60,000 nt of DNA from Tubiluchus corallicola (GCA_030141605.1 JAQGDQ010000001.1:126001-186000), one strand, 5' to 3'. Numbered from the stretch's first letter, positions 12,987 through 26,163 are shown. A program made the numbers and translations. Notes: generated from the sequence alone by a model not told the origin.

Positions 12987-13110
12987 TATTAAGCGCAGAC
13001 GATCGTTTCGACTTAACAGTCATTTTCAGCGTTATAAAACATGCCTTTTTTGGGTTGTTGTATAACATTGAAAATTATTGCTAAGTCGAAACGATCGTCT
13101 GAGCTTAATA
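12987..13110. repeat. fold-back element with 50-nt arms
   Basis: Arms 12987-13036 and 13061-13110 are inverted copies matching at 44 of 50 positions by eye, around a 24-nt loop. The best block, cagacgatcgtttcgactta, is a perfect 20-nt inverted match. It may be a small MITE, a palindromic relic or a structured transcript. It lies just left of the Harbinger relic, but I could not find a second copy there to make it a terminal repeat. Confidence 0.75.
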
Positions 13111-13599
13111 AACATGTTGATAGCATTTCTGATTGTAACTCTATTTATGAGCAAATTTTTGGGGGTCTTCGTTACTTATAAATAATATTTATATCTTAAT
13201 ATACTCAACAAACTCATTATAGTATATGTGTGTAATTATTGTAATTATTGATCATACTGGGATTCGAATGTACAACGAGAGACCGTCGTTGACTGAGATT
13301 TTCTTGCACATTAAAATCTGCTGTTTGTTAACATCTCTTAAAAAATATAAGGCCCATAAAAGGCATGTCATAAACAGGCTAAAAACAGTAACGTTGTTTA
13401 AAATAAAAAAATCGATTAAATTACAATTAGGTCCCGGGCAGACATGCAATTCTCAATTAAAAGTTGCACAACTGAAAATAGCAGAAATTTTACTGGTGTA
13501 CCAAAATCGGGAGCGTAGACATGCAATTGGAAATTGTGCAACTGGTGGTATGGAATTTGAAAACGTTGCTTGCGTTTGCGCCTTGTTGATTCACAAAAA
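13111..13599. other. left flank of the Harbinger relic
   Basis: A long open frame runs through this stretch on the plus strand (13226-13723). Only its last part resembles transposase; the first 120 or so codons are AT-rich and unrecognised. The element's true left end is not visible. Confidence 0.35.
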
Positions 13600-13788
13600 G
13601 ATAGAAACGCCGGAAGTGCTGGGCTCACCCAATAACGAGCCAGTGTTTACTGAATGGGCATTCTACATATTCTGTAACGACTTACTAACTCACCAAGTAA
13701 ATTCTTCAGTTATTATCGGATGAGTCCAAATAGTTTTGATGAACTTTTGGATATTATTGAACCATGCATCACCTGTAGAAACGAATGA
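13600..13788 (+). pseudogene. PIF/Harbinger transposase, N-terminal fragment
   Basis: HARBI1-type transposase N-terminal region. One frame gives TEWAFYIFCNDL up to about 13680; a frame change then continues as SKFFSYYRMSPNSFDELLDI and ends at a TGA at 13786. The R-M-S-P-x-S-F-D-E-L-L signature is characteristic of PIF/Harbinger transposases. The fragment is frameshifted and cut off before the catalytic core, which resumes about 0.9 kb downstream. Confidence 0.7.
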
Positions 13789-14169
13789 AATAACCAATTT
13801 ACGATATATGCGTGTTACTTATACTTTTTTGTAATTTTTGTATACTTGTTATATATACTTGCTACAACGAAGACAACCAGAAATTTACAAGTTAATATAT
13901 GAAAACGTTAAGTATGCACTTTACAGTTCACACAATTTAAGGGTTTTGAGTTCATATACTTCTGATGCAGGGGAGGGTGTAAATCTTCTGTCGGGTGCAA
14001 GCACAACTGGGGCACTGGGCACTGAACCTTGTGAAGCAAATGATGGACCTGGTATATTGAACGGGTTTGTCATAGTGACAGTCCGCAGAGACAAGAAGCT
14101 TGCACTGGATGTACTTCAAATGTTTTGGATATACTGAGGCTACGCAACGCCCTTGAACAACCTTCAAAA
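13789..14169. other. gap between transposase N-terminus and MADF-BESS relic
   Basis: No transposase core is readable here. Open frames on both strands (13838-14137 plus, 13952-14188 minus) have no recognised motif. The minus frame may include the tail of the MADF-BESS protein. Confidence 0.35.
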
Positions 14170-14518
14170 ATTCCATTTTGGCCTCCAATTTTCACAGAGT
14201 TTTTTGAATAACGGCAACAGTGACAACAAAAAAGATTTATTTTCATCAGTGTCTTCTTTTTTTCAAAATGTTTAGTAAGGCCTCTTCATAAGAGACTTTT
14301 CTACCCTTAGCTTTTGTATTTTAAATTAGAACGCGGTGATTGTTAGGGCCACGTCTGAATGTTTCCTTGTCTTGCAAGGTCGGTAACAGAAACAATAGCT
14401 GCTCAAACTAGACATATGTTTTCCACTTCTTTGTCTCGTCTCCTGATTTCATTGTTCTTTGCTCTTTCAGTTCCCACGTCATCAGGTTTCGCCATTTCTT
14501 TTGGAGCTCCCTGTCTAC
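14170..14518 (-). pseudogene. MADF-BESS protein relic, antisense within the Harbinger remnant
   Basis: On the minus strand 14518-14342 reads ELQKKWRNL, KSGDETKKWKTYV, a TAG, then FEQLLFLLPTL: a MADF DNA-binding domain. After a frame change, 14247-14170 reads ENKSFLLSLLPLFKKL, a BESS motif. MADF-type proteins are the usual second ORF of animal PIF/Harbinger elements, acting as DNA-binding partner of the transposase. It is broken by at least one stop and one frameshift. Its position between the two halves of a transposase on the other strand is odd. Confidence 0.65.
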
Positions 14519-14700
14519 GAATAAACATAAAATAGTTATTTCTAATTAAAATAAAGTAAACCATCCTTTTTAATTTTTTCTCTCATCTCACAAATGGTAG
14601 TAGTTTTTGTATTTCTAATATTTGATGGGTACCTTAACAATGCGTGAAACTGACGAAAAAGATACCTTTGAGATCATATAGCTTCGTCTTAAGACAAGGT

Positions 14701-15288
14701 GTATGCCGAAGAAAACGTAGGAGACATGTCAAAATATAGCGGAGGGTTTTGCTACAAAACGAATTTTCCAAACTGTTTAGGTGCTTTAGATGAGAAAAAC
14801 ATACGTGTTATAAAGCTAGAACATAGCGACTCGCTGTAGCACTGCTTGCATTAGCGGACGCAAACTATTGTTTTTCGTTTGTGGATATCGGTTCTTATAG
14901 AAGTACAAGGGGTTTCAACGATCCAACTGTGCACGAAGCTTAGAAGAGGGACTGTTGAATGTACCGTCTAGCCGACAATTACATAGTGACAATGGGGAAG
15001 TGATGCCATTTGTAATAGTGGCTGACAAAGCATTAAAGTCATCAGAAAATATGCTGCGTCCCTTTGCCAGAAAATCCCTGTATGTCGTGAAGAAAGTGTT
15101 CAATTATAGACTGTCAAGCGCATGAAGAATGGTTGAATGCGTCTTCGGCATCCTTGCCAGTAAATGGAGAGTTTTCCAGCGTCCTCATGATGTCCATCCG
15201 GAGTTTTGTAACAACATAGTCAAGGCGTAGTCACAGTCAAAATTCTTCATAAGTTTGTACGCAAAAGAGATGGGATGAGTGTCCAGTA
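14701..15288 (+). pseudogene. PIF/Harbinger transposase, catalytic and C-terminal fragment
   Basis: A DDE-type nuclease relic. In order: MPKKT, a stop, QNIAEGFATK, NFPNCLGALDEKNIRV (first catalytic Asp region), ALADANYCFSFVDIGSY (second Asp), PFVIVADKAL, FNYRLSSA, a stop, RMVECVFGILASKWRVFQ (Glu region), then KILHKFVRKRDG ending at 15286. The usual GKH after the first Asp reads EKN. Several stops and frame changes show it is dead. The order matches one transposase reading left to right with the N-terminal fragment at 13.6-13.8 kb. Confidence 0.75.
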
Positions 15289-17504
15289 GACGATCTTAGC
15301 GCAAATAATGTACGAAGATCTTGCATTGAAGTAACAGTCCGAGATTACTATTCAAATTACTTCATCAGGCCTCAAGGGTCTGTACCATGGCAGTATGAAA
15401 AAACTTAGACTTGCAGTTAGCTTATGATAAACAAATAACATGGCTAATATAAGAAGTGTACGCAAGAGAAGTATATAAAATGATAAAAGGATTATTTTAC
15501 TGTATGCCTTGTATGTTTAAAACTTGAAACAAGTATTTTCAAGCTGTTAGGTCACAATAGTTTGATTAATTTTTTTACGTTTGATTTTATACTGTTATAC
15601 GTTTTACGTTAAACGGTTTTAAAGTACACAAATATAGGAGTAAATAAAAATTCATAATTTAGTAAGAGAAAAGCCCTAAATTTCCAAGAGTACCCAACAC
15701 TTGTGACGTCTTTTTAGATGTTAAAAAACTGTACAAAAATAATTGTGTGTGTGAGTGTCAACATCTGTTCTGTGCGCAGAATATGTGAGGATGCAGTATT
15801 TATTATCATATAAACTTTTTCCGTAGCTGAACTTTGCTGCACAAAGCTCTGATGGCCCTCCCTTGCGCCGAGGTTTATCACCCTTGATCATATCTTTTTT
15901 CAACTAAATAAAGTGAACTTCTTGTCCGGTGTCCTACATTGTTTATTTGTAGCCGAAATTTGTAGCCATTTACAAATTGTTACTTCGCTGAGTTTGATGG
16001 GATATGACAACGTTGGAAAGATGTTTCTGGCGTAAAAGATGGTCGCTTTATTAAATACAGAGTTAGGTCTCTTCACCGTGTAATGCAACCGAAACTTTTT
16101 TATTATTTTTATTTTCTGCAGTGCATATAGCGGAATGTTCATACATATTCAAACAGTGCATTCTAATAATAACAGTGCTGTTGTGCATTATTTGCCAATT
16201 TATTTGTTAGTTTATTGACTTGATACTGTAAGTCCCAGGCTTAAAGCGTTTTGTTTATTTTGTAAACACGATAAAAGGTAACCATATTTAGCTCATTCAA
16301 AAGTAGTTAAATTAGTGTTTGACTAATGATAGTCTTTTTTTCATACTTTTTTTTGTTGTTGCTTAATAATTATTTCTATCACATTTATGCAATTCATTGT
16401 TTGTGCATTTGTTGCCTACGCATTGTCGTTTGCATTATCACAATGAGTACAACAGATTACTCCAAGCAAAATAAACTGCACATCTCACATCCGAACCACA
16501 CTGCTCAATAGACAGGCCTCCCGTAGACTGCCTATAAGCTTGCTACTGTCTGGAGCTGACAGGTAGATGATTGGTCGCCCCTTTTTTTAGCTCGGTCAGG
16601 TCAGTCAAATTGCTACCCAGCGACTACCTTTGATCAAACAACCTACCCCCAGACGTCAGATCGTTACACCTCCATTCATTTTGGAGCGCCATTTAATGTA
16701 ATCATTTTCATTGTCGATATGCTAGTTCGTTCATGCTGCGGTACGTGTTTGCAAAACATTTTAGTTCTGTGGTTCTTCGAATCCCAAGTCATATTGCTCT
16801 GCTTTCAATCACTAGTTTCTTCAATTTCTTCTCAGTCTGACTTGTCATTTAATTTCATTATAGAGCATTGCCTTTTTTCAGTTGGCATTTTTCTCCGATA
16901 AATAACTCCTCAACTTCTTTCCTGCCTAAAGTTCCTCCTTTCAGATTTGTAATTTCTCCCTTTGGGGTCAAGGTTTTCAGGAAAATATGTTACCGGTCTT
17001 TGTGCTTTGTTTATTGTCACTACAATTTGTCGTTGATGTGTTCTAGCCAAGATCTCTTAATCGACTGGCATAAAGTGTCGAGATTTTCAAAAATCACTAT
17101 CGTCGTCATCGTATTGAATTCGAACGTTTGCACAATTAGGAACGGTCTGATTTGCGCGAACGTGACTATTTCACCATCGATAACTGTTCAAGTGCATTAA
17201 TAAAAGTTCGAATGTTGCAATTTTTGAAGTTTAGTGCCTGACTTTAAAAAGCTCCTCTTCTAAGACTCGTTCTACTTGCCAAAACCGCATTCACTAACAT
17301 TGAATTTTTGTGCGACGTAGGGGCGAAGCAAATACAGTTTGATAAATTTATATAGATTGTATATCTGCTTATGCTGCCGGGCGCGGCTTAAATTAATTGG
17401 CAAAGATGTAGAAGCTTATAACGTCTAAGCCAGGTGAATCCGATTACCCACCTTCAAAGAAATTCTCGGATTATTCTCTAAGGAGTTCTTAATCTGCTTA
17501 ACTA
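15289..17504. other. spacer right of the Harbinger relic, no confident gene
   Basis: AT-rich; the right end of the Harbinger element was not found. The minus strand near 16,880-16,990 reads TLTPKGEITNLKGGTLGRKE and then RSYL-like residues, which could be coding-derived, but stops interrupt it and no family is evident. Confidence 0.35.
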
Positions 17505-18235
17505 AATATAGTGTGTCAGCTCGTCAGTGCAAGAACTGCAAATCACACACTTCGCTACTTGCAAATTTCGCTAGTGGACCCTTCGCTAGTTGTAAATTTT
17601 GTCAGTGCCTACTTTGCCAATTTTGCATTTGCTGCTATATGCATCGAACGAATATATTCCGCTGGTACACGCTTATTCACATTTCGCTAGTACAGATTTT
17701 GCTAATGCAAACTTCGCCAACCGTGCATTTCAGTAGTACGCATTTGGCTAGTTAAATATTTTGCCGATACTCACTTCGCTAGTGTCTATGTCAGCTGTAC
17801 ATTTCGCCAGCGCACGAATCACCACTTGCACATTTTGCCAGAGACACTTTGTCAGTTCCACATTAACTTTTCTAATTGTCATTATTTTGTTCAGTTCACC
17901 AGTACACACTGCATCAGTGAATTTGTGCACTTCGCCATTCATGTTTTGTCTGTGCACATTTGTCAATTGTACAATTTTAGTACACGTTTCCCTATTTCCA
18001 TTAGTTCTGCACCAGTGCTCATTTTACCAGTAATTGTACATTTCGTAATATGAACGCCTCGCCAAGTATACATTAGTCCATTGCTTTCTTTACTAATTGT
18101 ACAGTTCATGAGTGCACACTTAGACAGTAAAATTTCGCCCATATATTAATACTTTTGTACGTTGCCATGATATAGTTAGTGTAATTCATTTTTGACAATG
18201 ATAAAATTTGTCAGTGCACACTTGGAGCACTGGTG
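17505..18235 (-). repeat. degenerate short tandem array, ACTGGCGAA family
   Basis: About 0.7 kb made of imperfect repeats, roughly 16-22 nt long, such as gtgcacatttcgctagt and tgtacatttcgccagcgc. Read on the minus strand the core is actggcgaaatgtac. The array is strongly diverged, with no two units identical over long stretches. Short hydrophobic or Cys-rich open frames here (17513-18053) are by-products of the repeat. The core matches the array at 36,092-36,420 in opposite orientation. Confidence 0.7.
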
Positions 18236-18238
18236 ATG

Positions 18239-18418
18239 TATGATGGTAGTAGTGATGACGACGATGAGGATAAGGATAATGATAATGATGATGATGTTGA
18301 TTATGATTATGATGATGATGATGATGACGACGACGACTTCGAAGATGATGGCGATGACGATGATTAGGACGACGACAATGCTGATGGTGTTTGTGACTAC
18401 GATGAGGATGAGCAAGCG
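18239..18418. repeat. imperfect (GAT/GAC)n trinucleotide array
   Basis: Runs of gatgatgat, gacgacgac and gataatgat with substitutions over about 180 nt. Open frames through it on both strands give only Met/Thr/Ile-rich low-complexity peptides and are not genes. Confidence 0.85.
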
Positions 18419-20673
18419 GTGATTAATATTTTCTTAGCAGAAATTAAACAGTCAAAAAACATTTACAGTTTAAACATTTACTACCTATACATATTTAACT
18501 TGTTTATTTTGTGTACTGTATTAACAGATTGTTGCAAAGAAAGGTTATTGTTATAAATAGATAAGAAATCAGAAAAAAAGAATAAAAGTATAAAAAAGAG
18601 GATTTGCAGCTGGATGGAAGGCTAACGCATAATTCAACAACATGAGTTTGGTTAACACATGAAACCGTTACTGAGCCTCTTCTTCGGGTTTTTCATTTTG
18701 TTTTCAGAGCAAACATTTGAAAGAGCAATGGCTGTGATAAAGTCTCGTGACGGGAGCTGATAAGTGAAACATTTGCGCACATAAGACAAAGTTTGTTATT
18801 TTTTTAAGAAATGAAGGACGAAGACATGTAACGCGATGGAAATGATAACACGTTTATCGATAAATTTCCATTATCCATTGCAGAATTTAAACTGAAAAAA
18901 TCGAAGTACGGATACAAACTATAAAACTACGTTCAAAAACAAATTATACATGTTTATTATGATTCATTGATCATTTGAAATCACGCAGTTGGTGCGGTTA
19001 ATGGTTACGTAAAATGTAGTCCAATACTTTTTATTTAATCGCATTTATTTTTTGAGACATACCTAAACTCAAACATATTATTTGTAACGCTAATGTTAAA
19101 ACAAGTACGTAAACAAGAGGAGCCATACGTCAGTTGTCGTAGACGTCTTAAGTCAGACTTGAAACAATTATAGTGCTCTTCCGAGATATCTAGATCTAAA
19201 TTTCTGAAGTTAGGCATTTAAGTAGCTTCAGTTAACGAAGTCTGTGAAGAACGAAAGCTTCTGGAAAAATAAAAGTTTTTTTGAGATTTAAAGGACACTT
19301 TGTCTTAAGTCACACTTATATTTGTGGTTAAATAGTGTATTCACGCAGTTTTAATTTCGTGTTTATTCAGGTAAGTTTACCTGTTTATGATTGTTCATTA
19401 GTTGGGTTAGGTCGTAATTATTAGTGTTCTTAATACATTAAAGACGTGATTTTTGCTTTAAAGAGTGTTTATAAAATAACAAAAGAGTTCATTAAGAAAA
19501 AGATTTGAATCATAAGCAAAACATGAAAGTAAGAAATAGTGTAGAGACTTCTGTGTCATGGGAAATGGGAAATCCATGTGAGTTTTTAACCATTAAAAAC
19601 ATTTTGGTACTTTTTAAACATTTGTAAGTTCAAAATTCAAGATAGCATCGAAGATGGCTGCCGACTGTTCAAGCTTCTATACACTTGCTTTTAATTAAGT
19701 GAAATTCATCCTTCAAATGTCTTGATAATTTTTTTCAATTAAGGATGTCAATAAAGGGCATGAGAGGATAGATTAAAACAATTTCTTCGCAGACATTGTT
19801 ATGTCAGCTAAATAAATGTCACAAAAAGTGAAAAATTTATATAATAGTTTGGGATCAAGTGACAGAAAAATGGTTCCGTTCACTGGGTCGTGTCAAATAA
19901 TGAGTTTTTAACGTGGCAAAGTCCCCCAAAAGCCAGTGTTAGTGCAAATTTGTGCAAGGTAAGGAATCAACGACACAAAAATGGTTTGAGTACTTTGAAC
20001 TCATGAAGCAGGAAAAAAGAACTCTTGGTGATTGAATAACTCATAAATATTGCACAGTGATTTTTTTGGGAAACCTTTATCGAGGTATTTTTATGGTTGA
20101 ATCAATTAGCTACATTGGAAATCTATTAGAAATTAAAAAAACCTTTTCTTGTATTAACTTCAACGTGAAAGTTCTGATACGTTGATGAGTGATGATATAC
20201 AAAAAGCGTTATGTGCTAAAGTTGGACTCAAATTTCATTTGAACTGTTTGCAAGTGAAAGATTCAAAATCAGTATATAGATGAGTAAAAGTCTTTTTTCT
20301 AAAAACAAAGGTGGATTTTATCCTGATTGTGATGAGATAACATATGTAAAAGAGATAAGGAACCACTATTTTCAATACCACAAACAAATTTGATGCATTT
20401 TTGAGGCAAGGGTGACACAAGTTTAAATAATCTAATAACAGAGGTATTGTGTTCATAAATTTGAACAATAAAACATGTCATATAAGTAACGTTTGTACAA
20501 CAGAGATTAGAACAAAATGAAAATTTTTCGAAAACAGGAGGAAAATTTTGAAATCTCTGGTAAAGTTGTTCAAAATTTGATCAATTTGTGTGTAGACCGT
20601 ATGGACAAAAACATTGCGTAATGTAATGAAGCCACACATACTGAGGTGAAAAGCAAATACTAAATGCACCGCG
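18419..20673. other. 2.3-kb AT-rich spacer, nothing firm
   Basis: No supported gene. The plus frame near 19,960 reads QKWFEYFE, faintly like a transposase helix-turn-helix, and near 20,180 it reads SDDIQKALCAKVGL followed by stops, which may be the upstream part of the relic at 20,674. Several small minus-strand frames at 20,235-20,814 are antisense to that relic. Confidence 0.35.
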
Positions 20674-20868
20674 GATTTGAGTAAGCTGCCACCTTGCAGG
20701 ACAGTTTTGAGACAACATATGAAGCAGACAAATTCCCAGGTATGTGCGTGGAAAAAAGCTATTGTTTCTATGACAAAAGAACCAAGTCCACTGGAAGGCC
20801 GTGGATGACATCACATCGACGGAACAACAAAACCATCTTATACTGTAATTGATGTGATGCTTGAGTCT
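20674..20868 (+). pseudogene. repeat-derived ORF relic (LPPC...H...NxQ...W tail)
   Basis: One frame reads SKLPPCRTVLRQHMKQTNSQ, WKKAIVS, PSPLEGRG, then a stop and TTKPSYTVIDVMLES. The order LPPC, L-x-x-H, N-x-Q, W, P-S-P is a pattern I associate with the C-terminal part of a repeat-borne ORF found in many aquatic invertebrate genomes, though I cannot name it. The Cys-rich end usual for it is absent. It is interrupted and not expressed in this form. Confidence 0.4.
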
Positions 20869-22243
20869 TAATAGATATCACGTCATGGAAAAGTTTGAAG
20901 AAAAAGCCAACAATAGCGTAGAAAATGATGACTATTACGGTGAAGATGCGAAAGAAGCTACGTGCATTTTATTGATCAGTTTTGATCAGTACTTTTTGCT
21001 CGCCTAAGTCTGCTGGTTGTTATTGTCAGCAGGCTAGTGACTTCAGAGTAAAGACTGGCCATCAAATTGCAGTTGTCCTCTCTGTTCTGGTCCCTGTCCC
21101 AGCAAAACTAGGTGTTGCTGTTAACTTTTGACATGTTTTGTTGGTTGATTTTGCAGGTACAACAGAGCTTTCACAGCCCGTTAAAGTAACTGCCTAATGA
21201 TATATGTCTGTCTTCCTGGACTACCAAAATATGTGTGAATTAGCGTTTATATGAGCTGTGAAAGTGTTTTAATACCATAAAAGGGTTCATAAAAAAGAGA
21301 AAATTAATTTCGCTAAATTTCGCAATAAAGTAAGTGGACATCCCCAAATCTTTTTTATAAGCTCACATAATGATTGCAGATGACATTTGAAATTGAATGA
21401 TGCTTTGATTTGTAAGTGATTTTATTATTTCTGCAAGAAAATGTACAGGCAATAATATAATTGGGTGCGCTTAATTAAATCTCACGTATTAAGCTCACCT
21501 GCAACAAGGTAAACCCAAATAGGTCTATCGCTTCGCATCTCCTTCGCCTTTTGGGGGCTGGACATAAACAGGGAATCGTTTTTCTTTGTAAATCTGTATC
21601 CTTGCAGAGCAGCCAGTAAGTATTAATTGTGTATAAATTGCCAATTCACTAAAATCTTTCCTTACGTAGCTTTAATAGAACGTTATCTACGAATCGTGAC
21701 GGAGTCTCCTGTTAATAAGGACGCCTTGGCAAATTTTGCATACAAATATGACCAAGGTCCACTTGATATGTAGTATTAGCGAGTTTAACTGCTAATCATT
21801 TTACTTCGTTGACGGAGAAAATTGAGGTGCTTCGGATGGCAATCCGAAAATCATGTGAGTTTTTTGTTCTGTATCTTATACTTAAAATAAAAAAATTCTA
21901 CCCATAATATTTATGTAATAGAACAATTAATTACTATTCATGGATTGTCAAGTTAATGATAATATGTTTCTAACGAAGATGGTGATATGCGAATATGGAA
22001 CAGAAATAAAGCACTATAAAATTCATCTATTCGAGATTTGCTTATAAGACAGGCTTATAATCACTATTTGCCAAGAAGCGACAAGAACGCTCTTGTCGGG
22101 CAGGCCGGGTACGCCACGGAGACTACTCCATGACCGTGCAAACCTCTACCAAAAATACTTGCTGGCCTAGTTTTTAAGCTAATTTCTAGGCCCAATTTTT
22201 ATTTCAGTTGGAATTCATAGAACACAAAATTATTGATTATAAG
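20869..22243. other. upstream flank of the first CYP4 gene
   Basis: No gene seen. A small hairpin (8-bp arms cgacaaga/tcttgtcg, loop acgc) lies at 22079-22098. A pyrimidine-rich acceptor atttttatttcag ends at 22207, just before the start codon, hinting at an upstream non-coding first exon for the P450 gene. Confidence 0.4.
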
Positions 22244-25200
22244 ATGGTTATCCACATAGAGACACTGCTGAGTAGTTCTGCGATCTACGTTATTCTTTCA
22301 CTTTTGGTGGCGTTGCTGATAATAAAAAATTATCGATTACCAAAGAAGGAAAGAAGCTGGTTAGAAAATTTACCTGGTCCAACACCTCCTGCTGTTGTAG
22401 GAAAAATCTTGGGAAATTACACACAGTTTTATCACAAGAAAACAACAGGTAAGTGTACAGTAAACTAAAATGACCCAACCAAATAGCTAGCTAAATGGTT
22501 ACTATTGAAATTTGGGGATATCGCAAAGAATTGTTCCAAGATTTAAATTCTTTTAGTTAGTTACAAACATTAGGCCTACGTGTTTCCAAAAAAAACAATT
22601 GCAGGAGCTGACGAACTGTACACTGTACAAGTCCAAGCGCACTCATGTCACTCATGTGCACGTATGGCGCAATTATTATGTTGTAGACCGAGTTCTCGAT
22701 TTATCCACAGTAACATATGTAAACATAACACATGAACATTTTCACCAATAATCGGCAGAGGGCAAAACGAGATTGAAATTCTGTTTCGTTAATTAATCTG
22801 CCACATTTATATTATGCATTTATTAGTCAACGAGCCTGGAAAATGTAAATTGCTAGTTACGAAATAATTACCACAAGAGTACTCAGAATGAACTTCATAA
22901 TGGTTGGTCTACTAATGTGCTTTTTTCTACAGTAATGATTTATAAACATGTCTCTTAAAACGTGTTGATGGTTTTGTGTGCGTCATACATGCTATAAGCC
23001 AGAAATTCGATCAAATATGTGCATCGGATCATCGTTTGGATATATATAGATGCTCCCTCCCATAACGTGATTCGTAGGTTTTACTAACATAATGCTTAGA
23101 AGTTATTTTCCTGATATGTAGAAGAAACTTCTATAAGAAAATAGAGTATAAGACATGATGCATACTTTTTCTTCAACCCAAATTAGTGACAAATAAGAAA
23201 AAAATCTCACGGCAAAGAAAACGAAACACGATGTGTTTCAAACCACCGCTTTGGTTTATCTTCAGTTTATCTTTTACGTTTCTACGTCTAGTGATTTTCA
23301 CATAATTCTGTGTTTTTTCCAGTATTTTTATTTGTTGTACCTCTGTATCTTTTATCCTTGTCTATCCTATCTATGCATTTGTATATTTTTAAGTGTGGAA
23401 TTTTAATGTGTTAATAATGGAAAAAACTCTCCAAAGAAAACGTAATATTAATAATTTTATGTCATTTCTCTTTTTTGTTTCTTATTCTTTCGCCTGTAGA
23501 TAAACTACAGCGGTGGTTTGAAGTGTCAAATTTTTTTGTTTCTTAACTGTGGGTTTTTTCATCATTTTTTCAAGTTTTAGCTGTTTTAATAAAGCATGAG
23601 AAGGTAAGCAAGTAATTTCTTTTGCTAATGTCTGAACTAGTAAGGTCAATGTACTAGCTGGTTGGTGTAACAAAAACTCTAGGTTAGCCACAGTTGTAAT
23701 TGCTTCTTGTTTTGTATTTCAGCTCACTTCAAGGCGATGTTCAAAACCGACGAAATTTATAGAAAAGATGGCATGGTTAGGTATTGGCTAGGACCTACCT
23801 ATGCAATCGTCAGAGTCATAAAAGCAGAATTTGCTGAGGTAGGCCTTAATTAAGTTACCGAACTACAATGCGTTGGATAGTCGTACTATTACAACTTTGC
23901 CTGTATGGTGACGCACTAAATACAGTATAAATTTGCAGTTTCTCACTGACAGGTCATTCTAAATTCCAAAAACCATATGGACAAAGCACAGGAGTACAAT
24001 TTCCTTCATGGATGGTTAGGAACTGGGTTACTAACTAGGTTAGTGCTGGATAATTATTGTTTTTTTAAGAAAATATAACTTGCTAAAGAGTGCGTGCAAC
24101 GTACAGTAATTCAGTTGAGGAAAAGTTAAAATTGCAAACGAAGAGCCTAGTTCGCAAATTATTGTAACTGGGTCACGAGTTTTTATTACCTTTTTTAGCA
24201 TTTTCTTTTCACTAATATGCAAATTAATGTTTCAGTACTGGAAGCAAATGGCACAACAGGAGGCGCCTATTGACACCATCCTTCCACTTTAGAATTCTTA
24301 ATGACTTTTTGCCGGTTTTTAGTGAACATAGCAAAATCTTGTGCGAAAAGTTAATGACAAAAGCTGATGGGAAAACTAGTTTCGATATCCAGCCATTCAT
24401 CACCCTGTGCACGTTGGATGCCATTTGTGGTAAGTGGACAACTTTAGGTGTAAAAGCACTCGGTCCTGTAATACTTCTTACAGATACGCAGGATAAAATT
24501 TGGTAACATGTACAATAAAAACCACATCGTGGTGTGTTCATTTTCAAAAGATCACCAGATGGTTTATCCCGGCAGGTAGGATAGGATCAGTAGCAGTATG
24601 TCGCCTAGAAGAATCCATTTATAAGCAATAGAGGGACATTGGAATGCTGTAGAAAGCGGCGCTACGAACCATCAACAATGTTTGGTGTAATTACTTTATG
24701 AGACTAATTTTGAAACCAACTTTTCAATGTGCACTATCAAAATTAGCCTTTGCTACACTTTGAATTTTCCACACAAACTAATTTCATGGAATTTTTTTCA
24801 TTGTAGTATGAGGTTTATTTTTAATGAAATTCAAATGACAAGAACAATGTTTTGCTTTTAAATCAGAATCTTCTTTAGCGGACTCAAACTCGGAGCTAAA
24901 AATTTCATCAACTGGTTTGCCATTGAACTCTTCTCGGTATTTTGCAATGATTTCCTGCAACACCGGCTACTGTTGCGTTGGATTCCATTTGAGGTCCACA
25001 TCCAGCACCAGGCCAAGTGGCTCAAGGCCCTTCTTGAGAAAAGTCATATCAAGTTTGTCTTGCTGAGCATTAACTGCACGTATCTACCGCCAGATCACAC
25101 GATCTTTTGTTTCACGCTTTAGGGACCTGAGGTGGGCAGCCAAGACTATTTTCGAAACACAGACCAATTAAATACCGGAAAAGGACACAAAAAGTGCACT

Positions 25201-26091
25201 TTAAAATTAGTCAGTGAGACTAATTTCGGGGCACTTCCAATCTTATTAGAACATGACAAGAACAATAGTGCAGTTCAGAAAATAGCTGTTATATATATAT
25301 CTAATTGAGTGCAGGATAAGCCAAAAACTGGCTTCATAACAACATCAACCCTGGGTGCCCTACTATTTTTACTGTTGTAAAATGCAGGCTATTTTTCTTT
25401 GCATGTTATGTTTATGATGAATGTACGCCTAGTTTTTTAAACAGAAACAGCAATGGGAAAGAAAATAAATGCACAGGAAAGTGAAGGAAACTCTGCGTAC
25501 GTAAAGGCAGTGAAAAGGTAATTTTAGTGACACTGTTCAGATGTGAAAGCTTTTGCAAATTTCTGAAAGAATTTTTAATTTTTATTTGTTTATTATTTCA
25601 GTTTCATTTGCTATTGAACTGTATTTTGGTTTGTAATATGTTTTGTAGAATGTCGGAGATTGTAATAACAAGATTCAAGTCACCTTGGTACTGGAATGAA
25701 ATATTATTTAATTTGTCACCCTTGGGAAGAGAACAGGCTAAATGTCTAAGAATTCTCCACCAGACAACTGACCAGGTACTGAGGAAAAGATTATTTATGT
25801 CTCTTGCAAACCGATTTTTGCGACATCAGCATTATGATTAATAGTAATAATAGTTTAGGTCCGTTTCCCCAAATTTTTTTCCTAGAAAATTTGTTTTATG
25901 GAAAAAGTATTTTCCAGAAATACAAAGAAAAATCGCGGTTTCGTTTTTAGTTGCTAGGACAAAGCTTTCGGTTTCTTTTTTCTGTTTGCCTTTCCCTCTC
26001 TACCTCTTTCCCTCAGTACCCCTCTCACTCTCCTTCTCTTCCTCTCTCTCCTTCTGTTCCTCTCTAACTGTCTCCCGTCCTTTTCTCTCCT

Positions 26092-26163
<72 letters not shown>

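Noticed and set aside
13240-13300. Possible tRNA T-arm (gggattcgaatg)
   Set aside because: No A box, anticodon stem or acceptor stem can be paired around it.
17505-18235. CRISPR-like array
   Set aside because: Units are degenerate, with no constant repeat or spacer length, in an animal-type genome; it is a decayed minisatellite.
19940-20030. Mariner-like helix-turn-helix (QKWFEYFE)
   Set aside because: One short match with no catalytic domain or inverted repeats nearby.
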